Origin: CAITUY01 sp964611575
Lineage (GTDB): Bacteria; Verrucomicrobiota; Kiritimatiellia; CAIKKV01; CAITUY01
NCBI GenBank assembly: GCA_964611575.1
Contig: CAZTAJ010000091.1
Location: 1-17,225, forward strand
Direction of reading: 5' to 3'
DNA length: 17,225 nt
Shown: piece after piece, positions 1 to 9,513 of the stretch
Position numbering within the stretch: the stretch's first letter is position 1
Layout of the letters: every line of letters starts with the position of its first letter
Notes under the pieces: generated by a model
What the model was told of the DNA's origin: nothing
Seen by the model: the letters and a program-made list of their open reading frames with translations, nothing else
Databases searched by the model: none
Made by a program: the position numbers and the translations under genes

Positions 1-1
1 G

Positions 2-1009
2 AAGGCGGGGAAGTGCTTCTGCGCACGGTGCGCCACCGGCAAGCGCGAGGTCGTGGCCTCTTTCTGGGCTTGGAAATACTATTTCGAGTTCCAGTCGCCC
101 TGGTCGGGGGAATGGGTGCCGGGGTTGGATCGGATGGAGTTCGTCGGCGAGGTGTCGGCCGATTTGCCCGGGCGCTCGGAGGAGCAGTGGTTGACCCGGT
201 ACCCCGAAAGACCGGGGCAGTGGCGTTCCTTCCAGGAGTTCACGGATGCCGACGTGCAGGCGAATTGGAACGCGAACGCCGAGCGCTGGGATGCCGGGTA
301 CGATGCGGATGGCGACCGGAACCGGCGTTACCAGAGCGACGAGCCGATGCTGGCATTGTTGGGCGAGGTGCGCGGGTTGCGCGTGCTGGATGTCGGCAGC
401 GGTAACGGCTATCTCTGCCGGAAACTGGCGCGGGCCGGGGCGATTATGACCGGCGTGGAGTTGTCGGATGAGTTCTGCCGGATCGCAAACCGACGCGAAG
501 CGGATGACCCGCTGGGTATCACCTATCGTCACGCCTCGGTCACGACGGCGGATCTATTCCCGGCGGGATCGTTCGACAAAGCGGTCAGCAACTACGTGTT
601 GATGGACGTTCGCGATTACGCGGCGGCCGTGCGGAACGTCTTTCGCGTCTTGCAGCCGGGCGGAATCTTCGTGGTGGTGATCAGTCATCCGTCATTCGCC
701 TGTGGTCCGATGGGCTGGGTCACGCCCGCGCCGGATTCGCCGCGGCGTGAGGACTGGACGGCATTCCGCGTCGATGCCTACTTCCACCGCGGGGCGTACC
801 TGAGTCAATGGGCGAACTTCGATCCCGTATTGAGTTTCCACCGGCCGTTGCGTGACTACTGGGAGACGTTCGCCGGCGCCGGTTTCAGCGTGGACGCGTT
901 CGAGGAACCGAGCATCACCGAGCGCGGGCGCCGTGAGTTGCCGTTGGCGCAGGCCGAGCAGGCGTTGCGCGTCCCGTACTCGTGCATCTTTCGGTTGAGA
1001 AAACCATGA
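2..1009 (+). CDS. Class I SAM-dependent methyltransferase (5' end outside window)
   Basis: The protein has the Rossmann methyltransferase core. Motif I reads VLDVGSGNGYL at about nt 383-415, followed by an acidic residue ending strand 2 (TGVELSDEF), then FDKAVSNYVLMDV, and VLQPGGIFVVVISHPSF for the post-III region. The family moves a methyl group from S-adenosylmethionine to a substrate; the substrate here is unknown. A GTG at 53 and an ATG at 134 are possible starts, but the frame is open to the left edge. The codons before 53 already show the strong G/C third-position bias of the gene, so I think the gene begins outside the window. The aromatic-rich stretch before the core (SFWAWKYYFEFQSPW) and a CFCARC motif at the very edge may belong to an extra N-terminal domain. 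The stop codon overlaps the start of the rhamnosidase gene (ATGA), which suggests translational coupling. The methyltransferase class is sure; the substrate and true start are not. Confidence 0.75.
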   Translation, partial: KAGKCFCARCATGKREVVASFWAWKYYFEFQSPWSGEWVPGLDRMEFVGEVSADLPGRSEEQWLTRYPERPGQWRSFQEFTDADVQANWNANAERWDAGYDADGDRNRRYQSDEPMLALLGEVRGLRVLDVGSGNGYLCRKLARAGAIMTGVELSDEFCRIANRREADDPLGITYRHASVTTADLFPAGSFDKAVSNYVLMDVRDYAAAVRNVFRVLQPGGIFVVVISHPSFACGPMGWVTPAPDSPRREDWTAFRVDAYFHRGAYLSQWANFDPVLSFHRPLRDYWETFAGAGFSVDAFEEPSITERGRRELPLAQAEQALRVPYSCIFRLRKP

Positions 1010-3414
1010 CACTTTACAAAGTCAGTCCACCACCGATGAACCTATCACCCGCCAAATGGATCTGGTTGCCGTCACAACGCTGCCTGCCCAACACGTTTGT
1101 GTTGTTTCGCCGGGAACTGAAACTTGCCGAAGCGCCCCGGCACGCGACCGGCTGGATTCTGGCCGACAGCCGTTACAAGCTGACCGTGAATGGCCGGCGC
1201 GTGCAGTGGGGGCCGGCGCCGGCCGACCCGCGCTGGCCGGAGGCCGACCCGGTTGACCTGGCACCGTTTTTACAAACGGGTTTAAATGTCATCGGCGTCG
1301 AAGTCTGCTACTTCGGACAGGGCGACGGCACATGGGCCATGGGTTCGCCGGGGCTGATCGCGCGGTTCGATATAGACGGGGAGACGGTGGTGACGGATGC
1401 GGCCTGGGGCACGTTCCTGGATCGGGCCCACCAGCCCGGCTTGCCGAAGCGATGGTTTCTGCGCGCGTTGCAGGAGCAGTTCGATGCCCGGCTTCATCCC
1501 TATGGATGGGATACGCCAAACTATCACCCCGATAACAGATGGCTGCCTGCATGGGAGTTGGGAGGCGATGCCAAAACGCCGGCGATCTTTGCGGGCGGTC
1601 CCGAAGTCTTTCTGCGAGCGGACTCATTCCCGGGCGATCCGATCCATGCCACTAATATGCCTGAAATCCGGTCGCGAGAGATTCCGCTCCTGCGCGAGTC
1701 GCTAATATCTGCAAAGCCCATTGAGTCCGGGCGGGTCAAGTGGAAGCGCGATCCGGACGACTGGTTCGAATCGCGGATACCGGGGAGCTTCGACATCGCC
1801 CGCGAGGCCGGGGTGTTATACGCGGTTCCGGGGGCTAATGAAGGATTCTACTTTACCTACCTCATGCCCGAGGAAATCGTCGGGTTCCCGCGGTTCACCA
1901 TCGAGGCGGCGGAAGGAACGATCGTGGAACTCATGGTGCAGGAATCGCACGATCCGGTTGATGGGCCGCTCTGGCTGGACACGCACTATTTCCAGTGGAC
2001 GCGCTTCGTTTGCAAGGAAGGCGTCAACACGTTCGAGACGTTTGATTTCGAGTCGTTCTTGTGGTTGCAGCTCCATGTGCACAACGCTTCCCGATCGGTC
2101 ACGATTCGCGACGTCGGCGTGCGGCGGCGAATGTACGCCTGGCCGAACACGCCGCAGATCGCATGCGCGGAACCGGCTTTGCAGCGGCTTTTCGACGCGA
2201 GCGTCAACACGCTGTTCAACAGCGCCCAGGAAACCGTGGTGGACGGCATGGGCCGGGAGCGGCAGCAGTATAGCGGCGACTGCGGGCATCAGCTTCATGC
2301 CATCCGCTACGCCTTTGGAGAAACGCGCCTGCCCGCCCGCTATCTCAAGACCTACAGCCAGGGAATGACGTTGGATGGCTACTTCCTGGATTGCTGGCCG
2401 GGCTATGACCGGCTGGCGCGCATGATGCAGCGGCAGGTCGGGGCAACGGGGTGGGGGCCGATCCTCGATCACGGGATCCAATTCAACTTGGATTGCTGGC
2501 ATCATTACCTGCAAACGGGCGACCGCGCGGCGCTGAGCGAACCCTATCCGCGTTTGCGGAAGTTTGCCGCCTATCTCGAACGGTTGCGCCGGGATGACGG
2601 CTTGTTGCCGGTGGAGGATGTGGGCGTCCCCATGGTGTGGATGGACTTTACCGCCCACCGAAAGCAAAGCCACAAGCAGTGCGCGTTCAATCTCTACACG
2701 GCGGCGATGTTCCAGCACGCGTTGGCGAAAATCGCCGAGTTGTTCGGCGACGACCCCGCGCCTTACCGCCAGTTTGGACGAGAGCTTGAAGCGGCGACCG
2801 TGGCGCGGTTCTGGGACAAACAAAGGCGCGTGTTCGTGGTTGGCGATGACCGGCTATGCGACCGCTCGCTGGCGACCTCCATCCTCTTCGATCAGTGTCC
2901 GGGCGGCGACACGGCGGCGGCGTTGCGGGCGCTGGCCGAATGCCCCGAGGAACTGGGTCTCTCCTACCCGGCCAATGCGGTCTGGCGCTATTGGGCGCTG
3001 GCCAAAGGCGGGCGCACCGATGTGATCGTCCGAGAGTTGCGCAGCCAGTGGGCGGCCATGCCGTCCGTGCTCCTCAACAACACCCTTCAGGAGATTTGGA
3101 AACCGCGGCCGGACTCCACCAACGAGTTCAGCCATTGCCCGCTGGCGCCGCTGGTCATGCTCTACCAGTGCCTGGCCGGCATCGTGCCGACGGGCCCCGG
3201 TTTCGCGACGTGCGACATCCGGCCGCAACTGGCGGACATTGGGGATCTCGCCCTGACAGTCCGCACACCTCGCGGCGACATTCGGTTCGTTGCGCGCAAG
3301 GATGCATTGGGATATGCTCTGGCGCTCGACGTGCCCGACGCGATGGCGGCAACGCTGGTGCTGCCGGACGGCACGCGCCGACTGATTGCCGGCCGCTGGG
3401 ACGGCCGGGTCTAA
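1006..3414 (+). CDS. Alpha-L-rhamnosidase-like glycoside hydrolase, GH78 type
   Basis: The 802-residue protein has the GH78 layout: N-terminal beta-sandwich region (from SPAKWIW at residues 14-20), a middle beta domain, an alpha/alpha-barrel and a C-terminal beta domain. The catalytic signature is intact: VDGMGRERQQYSGD gives Asp413, Glu418 and Asp425, matching the D-x4-E-x6-D spacing of known bacterial rhamnosidases. Glu696 in LQEIW fits the other conserved acid, followed by STNEFSHCPLAPL and LYQCLAGI, typical of the barrel end. The family hydrolyses terminal alpha-L-rhamnose by inversion. There is no signal peptide, so it probably acts in the cytoplasm on imported rhamnosides. I chose ATG 1006 because it overlaps the previous stop as ATGA. 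A GTG at 982 would add eight residues, and ATG 1036 is a later option without a clear ribosome site. Family assignment is firm; rhamnose as the natural sugar is likely but unproven. Confidence 0.88.
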   Translation: MTLYKVSPPPMNLSPAKWIWLPSQRCLPNTFVLFRRELKLAEAPRHATGWILADSRYKLTVNGRRVQWGPAPADPRWPEADPVDLAPFLQTGLNVIGVEVCYFGQGDGTWAMGSPGLIARFDIDGETVVTDAAWGTFLDRAHQPGLPKRWFLRALQEQFDARLHPYGWDTPNYHPDNRWLPAWELGGDAKTPAIFAGGPEVFLRADSFPGDPIHATNMPEIRSREIPLLRESLISAKPIESGRVKWKRDPDDWFESRIPGSFDIAREAGVLYAVPGANEGFYFTYLMPEEIVGFPRFTIEAAEGTIVELMVQESHDPVDGPLWLDTHYFQWTRFVCKEGVNTFETFDFESFLWLQLHVHNASRSVTIRDVGVRRRMYAWPNTPQIACAEPALQRLFDASVNTLFNSAQETVVDGMGRERQQYSGDCGHQLHAIRYAFGETRLPARYLKTYSQGMTLDGYFLDCWPGYDRLARMMQRQVGATGWGPILDHGIQFNLDCWHHYLQTGDRAALSEPYPRLRKFAAYLERLRRDDGLLPVEDVGVPMVWMDFTAHRKQSHKQCAFNLYTAAMFQHALAKIAELFGDDPAPYRQFGRELEAATVARFWDKQRRVFVVGDDRLCDRSLATSILFDQCPGGDTAAALRALAECPEELGLSYPANAVWRYWALAKGGRTDVIVRELRSQWAAMPSVLLNNTLQEIWKPRPDSTNEFSHCPLAPLVMLYQCLAGIVPTGPGFATCDIRPQLADIGDLALTVRTPRGDIRFVARKDALGYALALDVPDAMAATLVLPDGTRRLIAGRWDGRV

Positions 3415-3432
3415 CCCACGGGAGATGAGAAG

Positions 3433-6400
3433 ATGAGAACGATTACGGCCACAATGGCCATACTGGTGGCGATGGGACTGGCGTTTCAAGCGCAGGGACA
3501 AGGCGCGCGATTGGGGTTTGCCGAGAAGGATATTCCTTCGTTCAACATTCCCAGGATGGCCGCGCCGCCGACAATCGACGGCACGATCGATCCGGGCGAG
3601 TGGAAAACGGCCATGCAGATTCGGGGCATGGCCTGGGCCGGAAGCTGTACCTTCTATGACCGACCTCACGCTTTCTGGGTGGCGTGGGACGCTAAGCATC
3701 TCTACATCGCCGGACGCGCGCATGTGATGAAGGGCCATATTCTCGGGAAGAGCCGGCGCGAGAAGTACACCACCGGCACGGTGTTTGACGATGCCTTCGA
3801 GTTTGGCCTCTCGATGGAGAACCGGAACCAGAAGCCGGGCGAAGCGGCCAGTTTCTTCAAGTTCATTCTCAACTATGTCGGGTCCGGCGAGTACATGAAG
3901 ATGTACCCCTCCATCGGCCAGTATCTCTACAACTGGCGTCCTGACATGAAGATCGCCAACCGGATGTACGAGAGGGATGGCGCGCAGTGGTGGGAAATGG
4001 AAGTGGCGATGGATTTGACCGACCTCGAGATGCCGGTGCCCAACAAGGTCGGCGATCTGGTCAGGATCCTGCTCGCCCACGACGGCAAGAATCCCATCTG
4101 GGTCTGGACGTCGGTGCCCACCGCCTCGGGTTACCTGGAATCGGCGGGTTACCCCCGCGGTGTGTTGACCGATGCCCAGCCGTATGCCCAGATTGAGGAA
4201 CTCACCGGGCTGCACGACGAGAAAGTCGCTCTCAAGACCGCGGTCTACAATCCGTCCGCCAAACCCGCGCGGGTCAAGGCGGTCCTGCGGATTAGCAACG
4301 AGGGCCTCGTCGAGAACAAGGCCGTCACCAATCTCGGCGTCAACGAGGAACGCATTCTCGAGATCCCCGCCGGCGGCATGGTGCGGTTCGACGTGGACAA
4401 GGCCTTTCCCGGCTTCGACTACCGCATTGAGGGACATCCCAAATTCAACCAGATGCAGGGCGTGCTCGATCTGCGCTTGACGCCGGCCGACCAGCCTGAT
4501 GCGAAGCCCGTCATCAGCCAGCACCTGGTCTTCCGCAAGGATGCGGAGAAGAAATACCTGGAGTACACGGCAAACCCCGTGGACTTCAACATGTCCGTGC
4601 GCTTCAACCCGATGTCGTATGCCATGTGGGTCGAGGCCGACACGCTGGATGCCAGGCGGCCGGCGGCGGAACTGGGCGGCGCGGAGTGGGCGGTCACACA
4701 GGGCGAAACGGTGGTGGCCAAGGGTCGGCTGGAGCAGTTGGTGTACGACAAGTACCAGGGGCTGACGCAGTTGCCGGCGCTGCAGCCGGGCAAGTACACC
4801 GTGACGGTGTCCCTGCTCGATAAGGCCGGGAAGGCGGCGCTGACGCGCACAACCGAGATCGAGAAGAAGGACGAGGCGAAGTTATTCCCCGAATGGTGGG
4901 GCAAAACCTACGGCAATCCGGAGCAACTGCTCAAACCGTTCGAGGCGTTGCGCGCCAAGGGCAATACGGTGACGGTCACCCGCCGCGCCTATGAATTCGA
5001 CAACCTCGGCCTGCCCCTGCAAATCACGGCGAACGGCGGTCCGGTGCTGACCGCGCCCGCCCGCATCGTGCTGGTGGTGGATGGCCGCGAGTATGTGGTG
5101 CCGACCAAGCCCGGCGTGACCTTTACCGAGAAGAGAGACTGGCGCTGTTCCTTCGAAGGCGCGCCGGTCGAAGTGGCCGGCGTGCGATTCTCCGCCAAAG
5201 GCAAGATCGAGCAGGACGGCCTGGTCAGCCTGGAACTGACGTATGGGCCCAAGGGCATGGAGACGGCGGTCCCCGCCGTTCCCCGGCCGGCCGGGACGGC
5301 CGGCTCCACGGACGCCGACGTGGCGAAGACGGCGGTCCCCGCCGTGCTTGTCCAGTCGCTGCGCATCGAATGGCTGGTGGACGATACCTGGAACAATTAT
5401 CTGGCCTGCATGGGGGTGGGCGGCAACTACTCCGCGCGCTTCATCGACGCCATCCCGTCGGGCAAGGGCGTGGTGTGGAGCACCCTCAAGGATATTGGCC
5501 TTTCCGGCAGCGGCATGACGGTGGGCAATTTCTACCAGAATCTCTGGGTCGGCACGGAGAAACGCGGCCTGTTCTGGTGGGCCAACTCCGACGAAGGGTG
5601 GGTGCCGGATGACTCGGTGCCGGCCCATGAAGTGGTGCGCAACGGGACCACGACGGTGATCCGCAACAACATCATCGGCACGGTTCCGGGGCGGCCGGCC
5701 TTTGAACTGGCCAAGCCGCGCACGATCAAATTCAGTTACAATGCCAGCCCGTTCCGCAAGCTGACCAAAGGGTGGCGGATCAACCAGACCTCATACAGCG
5801 ACGGGTTCAGCGGCGGCAAGTACAAGGTCAACTGGGACACCCAGGAAAACTTCTTCTCCATCCTCAGCCCGCCGTTCCCCGACAAGAAACGCTGGCCGGA
5901 GTACTACGCCTATTGCAAGGAGCAAGCCGATGGGATCAAGAAGAGCGCCATCAATACTCCCGGCGCGTTCAACACCGGCTTCATCGCCAACGGTATCGCC
6001 TTGCGCGGCTACATGAACAAGACGGTCGAGCCGGGCCTGTATGGGTATTTCGGGGCTGACTGGATTGCGGCGGATATGGGTGAATCGCTGAATAAGTCGT
6101 ATCAGGACTACATGATGCACCTCCAGTACCGGCAGGTGACGGAAGGCGGTTGCCGACACTTCTATTATGATATTTCCATGTGCGGGAAGATCTCGCGGGA
6201 TGTGCTGGCCGGTTTCGGCTACCTCCTGCCCGACGGGCGCATCCAGCCCTCGGGCACGGATGCGACCCTGAGGCAGTGGTATATGCGCGCCGACGCGCTC
6301 ATGCAGGAGCAGGGCTTCTACCCCAACGGGATCAGCGGGCATGCGACGCAGACGATCCCGTTGATCGCGCTCCCTTTCAGCCAGTCCATTGTGGACAGCG

Positions 6401-7542
6401 AGTTCCCGATGGTGGATCCGATCACGGTCTACCCGATGAACCGCATGATCGCACTCTCCTGCCCCGAGAACTTCGGCTGCAATATCAGCCATCTGGGCCA
6501 GATGAATCCGAACTGGGCGGCCATGCACGATTCTGGCGGCTCTGCCGGGGGATATCCCTTTGAGGACCCTGCCTTCCGCAACTGGGGGATTGAACGCGAG
6601 GATATCGAGTTCGTGCCGTACTGGCGCAACCAGGAGGTCGTCAAGAAGATCGGCAAGGGGCTGATCTGCTCGATCTGGAAACGCCCCTCCCAACCGGGCG
6701 GGGGGCAGGCGGGTTCGGCCGTTCTGGAAATCATGAACTACGGGCCCGATCCGGAAGGGGCTGAAAGAGCCCGGTCCGTCGAAATGACGTTGGATCTTCA
6801 AGTGCTGGGCATTCCCTCCTTTGCCACGGCTACGGAGGGCGGGCCCGCCGGCGTCGGGGCGGAGCGCGTGCGCGTGAAGGAACTGCTTTCGGATCGGCTC
6901 CTGCCCGAGCGCTACCTCAGTCATCTCAAGTGGTACCAGGATCTGGCCGGGACGCCCAACCAGTGGGATCCCAAGAAGATTGAGAAATTCCGGACGGACA
7001 TCCAGCCGACACTGGATCTGCGCACAGGGAAGCTGACGGGGTTCGACATCCAGTACCATGACCAGCGCTACCTGGTGATCACGTGGGATGCGAAACCGGT
7101 TGAGGATGCGGCGTGGAAAGAGGCGCTGGCCGGTGAGTTGCGCGTGCCGGCACTCGATTGGGGCATCGCCGACGCCGCGCCGGTGGCGTCCGGTTTGGTG
7201 ACGGGCGTGGAGGGCGGCCTCAAGATGTCGGCCTGGAAGCGGGCGGGCAGCGTGATGCTGTTGCTGGAAAACCCGACCGACAAGCCTGTGGCGGCGCAGG
7301 TCAAGCTGGACATTGCCAAACTCAGCCTGCAGGTTACGCCGGACAAGCTGTTCTGCGATTTTGTGCAGATCTATCGGTTGGCAGGGCCCAGCACCGCGCG
7401 GAACGCGATACTCGATCCGACGAAGGACGCGTTCAAGTTCGTCCTGGGCGGTGACGCCCTGAGTTACGATGGCGGTCTTGGATTGCTGGTCGGCACGCTC
7501 AAACCCGGCCAGAAGCGCCTCGTGTGTTTTGACCGGTATTGA
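3433..7542 (+). CDS. Large exported protein: CBM9-like domain plus putative glycoside hydrolase
   Basis: The 1369-residue protein starts with a signal peptide (MRTI, then a hydrophobic run to about residue 20, cleavage near AQG/Q). Residues about 44-250 resemble a CBM9-like sugar-binding beta-sandwich: PTIDGTIDPGEW near the start, a WDAKHLYIAGRA strand, and DDAFEFGL. Beta-rich segments follow to about residue 780, including WVGTEKRGLFWWANSDEGW, a pattern I associate with GH123-N/DUF6067-type proteins. A probable TIM-barrel-like part follows, with HFYYDIS placing Asp913 at a strand end, then a C-terminal beta domain. Asp913 lines up with Asp914 of the paralogue at 13575. I cannot assign a CAZy family or substrate. 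A GGGAG ribosome site lies 8 bases before the ATG, and the gene follows the rhamnosidase stop by 18 bases, so the two are probably cotranscribed. Residues 610-638 are an odd Ala/Pro/Val/Gly insert encoded by a palindromic repeat (5259-5307) and a duplicated 19-mer. Confidence 0.75.
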   Translation: MRTITATMAILVAMGLAFQAQGQGARLGFAEKDIPSFNIPRMAAPPTIDGTIDPGEWKTAMQIRGMAWAGSCTFYDRPHAFWVAWDAKHLYIAGRAHVMKGHILGKSRREKYTTGTVFDDAFEFGLSMENRNQKPGEAASFFKFILNYVGSGEYMKMYPSIGQYLYNWRPDMKIANRMYERDGAQWWEMEVAMDLTDLEMPVPNKVGDLVRILLAHDGKNPIWVWTSVPTASGYLESAGYPRGVLTDAQPYAQIEELTGLHDEKVALKTAVYNPSAKPARVKAVLRISNEGLVENKAVTNLGVNEERILEIPAGGMVRFDVDKAFPGFDYRIEGHPKFNQMQGVLDLRLTPADQPDAKPVISQHLVFRKDAEKKYLEYTANPVDFNMSVRFNPMSYAMWVEADTLDARRPAAELGGAEWAVTQGETVVAKGRLEQLVYDKYQGLTQLPALQPGKYTVTVSLLDKAGKAALTRTTEIEKKDEAKLFPEWWGKTYGNPEQLLKPFEALRAKGNTVTVTRRAYEFDNLGLPLQITANGGPVLTAPARIVLVVDGREYVVPTKPGVTFTEKRDWRCSFEGAPVEVAGVRFSAKGKIEQDGLVSLELTYGPKGMETAVPAVPRPAGTAGSTDADVAKTAVPAVLVQSLRIEWLVDDTWNNYLACMGVGGNYSARFIDAIPSGKGVVWSTLKDIGLSGSGMTVGNFYQNLWVGTEKRGLFWWANSDEGWVPDDSVPAHEVVRNGTTTVIRNNIIGTVPGRPAFELAKPRTIKFSYNASPFRKLTKGWRINQTSYSDGFSGGKYKVNWDTQENFFSILSPPFPDKKRWPEYYAYCKEQADGIKKSAINTPGAFNTGFIANGIALRGYMNKTVEPGLYGYFGADWIAADMGESLNKSYQDYMMHLQYRQVTEGGCRHFYYDISMCGKISRDVLAGFGYLLPDGRIQPSGTDATLRQWYMRADALMQEQGFYPNGISGHATQTIPLIALPFSQSIVDSEFPMVDPITVYPMNRMIALSCPENFGCNISHLGQMNPNWAAMHDSGGSAGGYPFEDPAFRNWGIEREDIEFVPYWRNQEVVKKIGKGLICSIWKRPSQPGGGQAGSAVLEIMNYGPDPEGAERARSVEMTLDLQVLGIPSFATATEGGPAGVGAERVRVKELLSDRLLPERYLSHLKWYQDLAGTPNQWDPKKIEKFRTDIQPTLDLRTGKLTGFDIQYHDQRYLVITWDAKPVEDAAWKEALAGELRVPALDWGIADAAPVASGLVTGVEGGLKMSAWKRAGSVMLLLENPTDKPVAAQVKLDIAKLSLQVTPDKLFCDFVQIYRLAGPSTARNAILDPTKDAFKFVLGGDALSYDGGLGLLVGTLKPGQKRLVCFDRY
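5259..5307. repeat. In-frame palindromic element, copy 1
   Basis: A GC-rich imperfect inverted repeat of 49 bp lies inside the 3433 gene. Its left arm begins GGAGACGGCGGTCCCCGCCG (5259-5278); the right arm (5287-5307) ends GGCCGGCTCC; an 8-base loop separates them. Over the outer 19 positions 16 pair. It has no stop in the gene's frame and encodes ETAVPAVPRPAGTAGS. Outside the loop it agrees at 40 of 41 bases with the element at 15350-15395 in the paralogous gene. The arrangement recalls in-frame mobile palindromes such as Rickettsia palindromic elements, but the sequence is not claimed to be related. Confidence 0.8.
5261..5345. repeat. Pair of 19-bp direct repeats around the palindromic element
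   Basis: The 19-mer AGACGGCGGTCCCCGCCGT occurs at 5261-5279 and again, perfectly, at 5327-5345. The spacing is 66 bases, exactly 22 codons, so both copies are read in the same frame and give (E/K)TAVPAV twice. The first copy is part of the left arm of the palindrome, so the second is probably a partial element left by duplication or by a second insertion. Confidence 0.8.
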
Positions 7543-7570
7543 GCGATGTCTGCCAGATAGAGGAACACGA

Positions 7571-9506
7571 ATGATGCACCAACTATCGATGAGAATGAGC
7601 GCACTCTGGACAGGGGCAATCGTGTGCGGGGTGATCGCGGCTGTCCTGTCGGGGGACCGGGCCGTTGGCGCGGCGAACAAGCCGGGTGCGGGCCGGGAAC
7701 TGCATGTGGCGGTTCAGGGCAACGACAGCAATGACGGCACGGCGTCGCGTCCCAAGAAGACCATCTCCGCCGCGGCGCAGGTGGCCCAACCGGGCGACGT
7801 GATCACGGTACATGCCGGAACCTATCGGGAACGGATTAACCCGCCGCGCGGAGGCGAGAGCGACACGCGGCGCATCGTCTATCAGGCCGCGCCGGGCGAG
7901 CAGGTCGAAATCAAGGGGTCGGAAGTCGTGAAGACTTGGATGCCGATCATGGAAGGCGGACAGCATGAGCATGGGGGGATTCACTTTTTTGAAAACACCA
8001 ACAGCGTGACGAAAGACGGCAAGCCGCTCAAACCGATCGCCGGCCTCTGGAAGGCGACCATCCCGAACACGTTCTTCGGCGCCTACAACCCCTACCAGGA
8101 TGTAATCACCGGGGACTGGTTGAGCAACGGCGCCAAGCTCCACACGGGCGAGGTGTACCTCAACGGCAAGGCCATGTACGAGGTCAACCTCATGCAGTTT
8201 GTGCTGCCCGGAGCGTGGATTCCGCATCACAACTCCTTCACGCGCGACAAGGAGGGCGCCAAATACTCTTGGATCTGCAACAACGACGGAACCAACACCT
8301 ACATCTACGCCCAGTTCCATGACAAGAATCCCAACGAAAACCTGGTGGAGATCAACGTGCGGCGGGCGGTGTTTTACCCGGACAAACCCGGGATCAACTA
8401 CATCACCGTTCGCGGGTTCACGATGCGGCATGCGGCCACCCAGTGGGCGCCGCCCACGGCGGAGCAGGTCGGCTTGATCGGGACGCACTGGAGCAAAGGG
8501 TGGATCATCGAGAACAACGTCATCAGCGACTCGCGCTGTTCCGGCGTCACGCTCGGAAAATACGGCGATGAGTGGGACAACAAGTCCGCCAATTCCGCCG
8601 GGGGCTACATCCAGACCATCAACCGGGCCCTCTCAAACGGGTGGAATAAGGCGACCATCGGGCATCACATCGTCCGGAACAACACGATTTCCGACTGCGA
8701 CCAGACCGGCATCTGCGGCAGCCTGGGGGCGATCTTCAGCGAGATCTCGGGGAACCACATCTACAACATCCATGCCAAGCGCCAGATCGGCGGTTATGAA
8801 ATGGCCGGCATCAAGATCCATGGCGCCATCGATGTGCTGCTCAAGAACAACCGCATCCACAATGCCTATTTCGGGTTCTGGCTGGACTGGATGACCCAGG
8901 GGACCCGGATCACCGGCAACCTGTGTTACGACAACAGCGACTATGACCTGGTGGTTGAGATGAATCACGGGCCGTTCCTGGTGGACAACAATGTCTTCCT
9001 GTCCGGGGCGTGCATGCTTGACCAGTCTCAGGGGGGCGCCTATGTGCACAACCTGATGGCCGGGAAGATCGACTCCTGTCCGGANNNNNNNNNNNNNNNN
9101 NNNNNNNNNNNNNNNNNNNNNNNNNNNNNNNNNNNNNNNNNNNNNNNNNNNNNNNNNNNNNNNNNNNNNNNNNNNNNNNNNNNNCAACGGGGCGCGGCCA
9201 TATGCTCCGGAAACGAATGCGTCCGTTTTTGCGGCGGTCGATCCGAAGGTCAAAGTCGTGGAAGAAGGCGACGGGGTCCTGCTCCACATCACGGTGGGAC
9301 CGGAACTGAAATCGGCGGGCGCCGGCCTCGTCACCACCGCGGTGCTCGGAAATACCGCGATTACCAAGCTTCCCTATGAGAATCCCGACGGCTCGCCGTT
9401 GACCGTGGATACGGATTATTTCGGCAAGAAGCGCAATGCGCAAAATCCCACGCCCGGTCCTTTCGAAAACCCCGACAAGGGCGCGCGTGTTCTGAAAGTG
9501 TGGTAA
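7571..9506 (+). CDS. Exported right-handed parallel beta-helix protein (interrupted by assembly gap)
   Basis: An N-terminal hydrophobic segment (residues about 11-27) and a likely cleavage near AVGA/A34-35 suggest export. Residues 46-87 have the DUF1565/pectate-lyase-like opening: VAVQGNDSNDGTASRPKKTI, then PGDVITVHAGTYRE. From about residue 280 to 490 there are beta-helix coils with Asn-rich turns (IIENNVISDS, IVRNNTISDC, LLKNNRIHNA, ITGNLCYDNS). Such proteins include polysaccharide lyases and glycosidases such as GH141; I cannot tell which applies. ATG 7571 has AGAGGAA just upstream, 28 bases after the previous stop; ATG 7574 is equivalent. The frame before the gap gives 504 residues. After the gap the coding frame shifts relative to the nominal 100 Ns and gives 106 more residues, ending DKGARVLKVW and TAA. 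The true missing length should be a multiple of three. An apparent stop at 9379 lies in the wrong frame. Confidence 0.78.
9085..9184. other. Assembly gap of 100 Ns inside the beta-helix gene
   Basis: Exactly 100 unknown bases split the beta-helix gene. A round 100 is usually a placeholder for unknown length. The coding frames on the two sides differ by one base under this length, which fits a placeholder rather than a real frameshift. Confidence 0.97.
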
Positions 9507-9513
9507 AGACCGG

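Noticed and set aside
1816..2823. Long minus-strand open frame opposite the rhamnosidase gene
   Set aside because: It is antisense to a well-supported GH78 catalytic domain; long shadow frames are expected in GC-rich genes.
5791..7680. A 629-codon minus-strand open frame
   Set aside because: It is antisense to the 3433 gene, has no recognisable domain, and its composition is rich in Arg, His and Pro as typical of shadows.
7469..9379. A single open frame across the N gap ending at 9379
   Set aside because: The residues after the gap in that frame are arginine-rich shadow sequence; the frame ending at 9506 has natural composition and is a better C-terminus.
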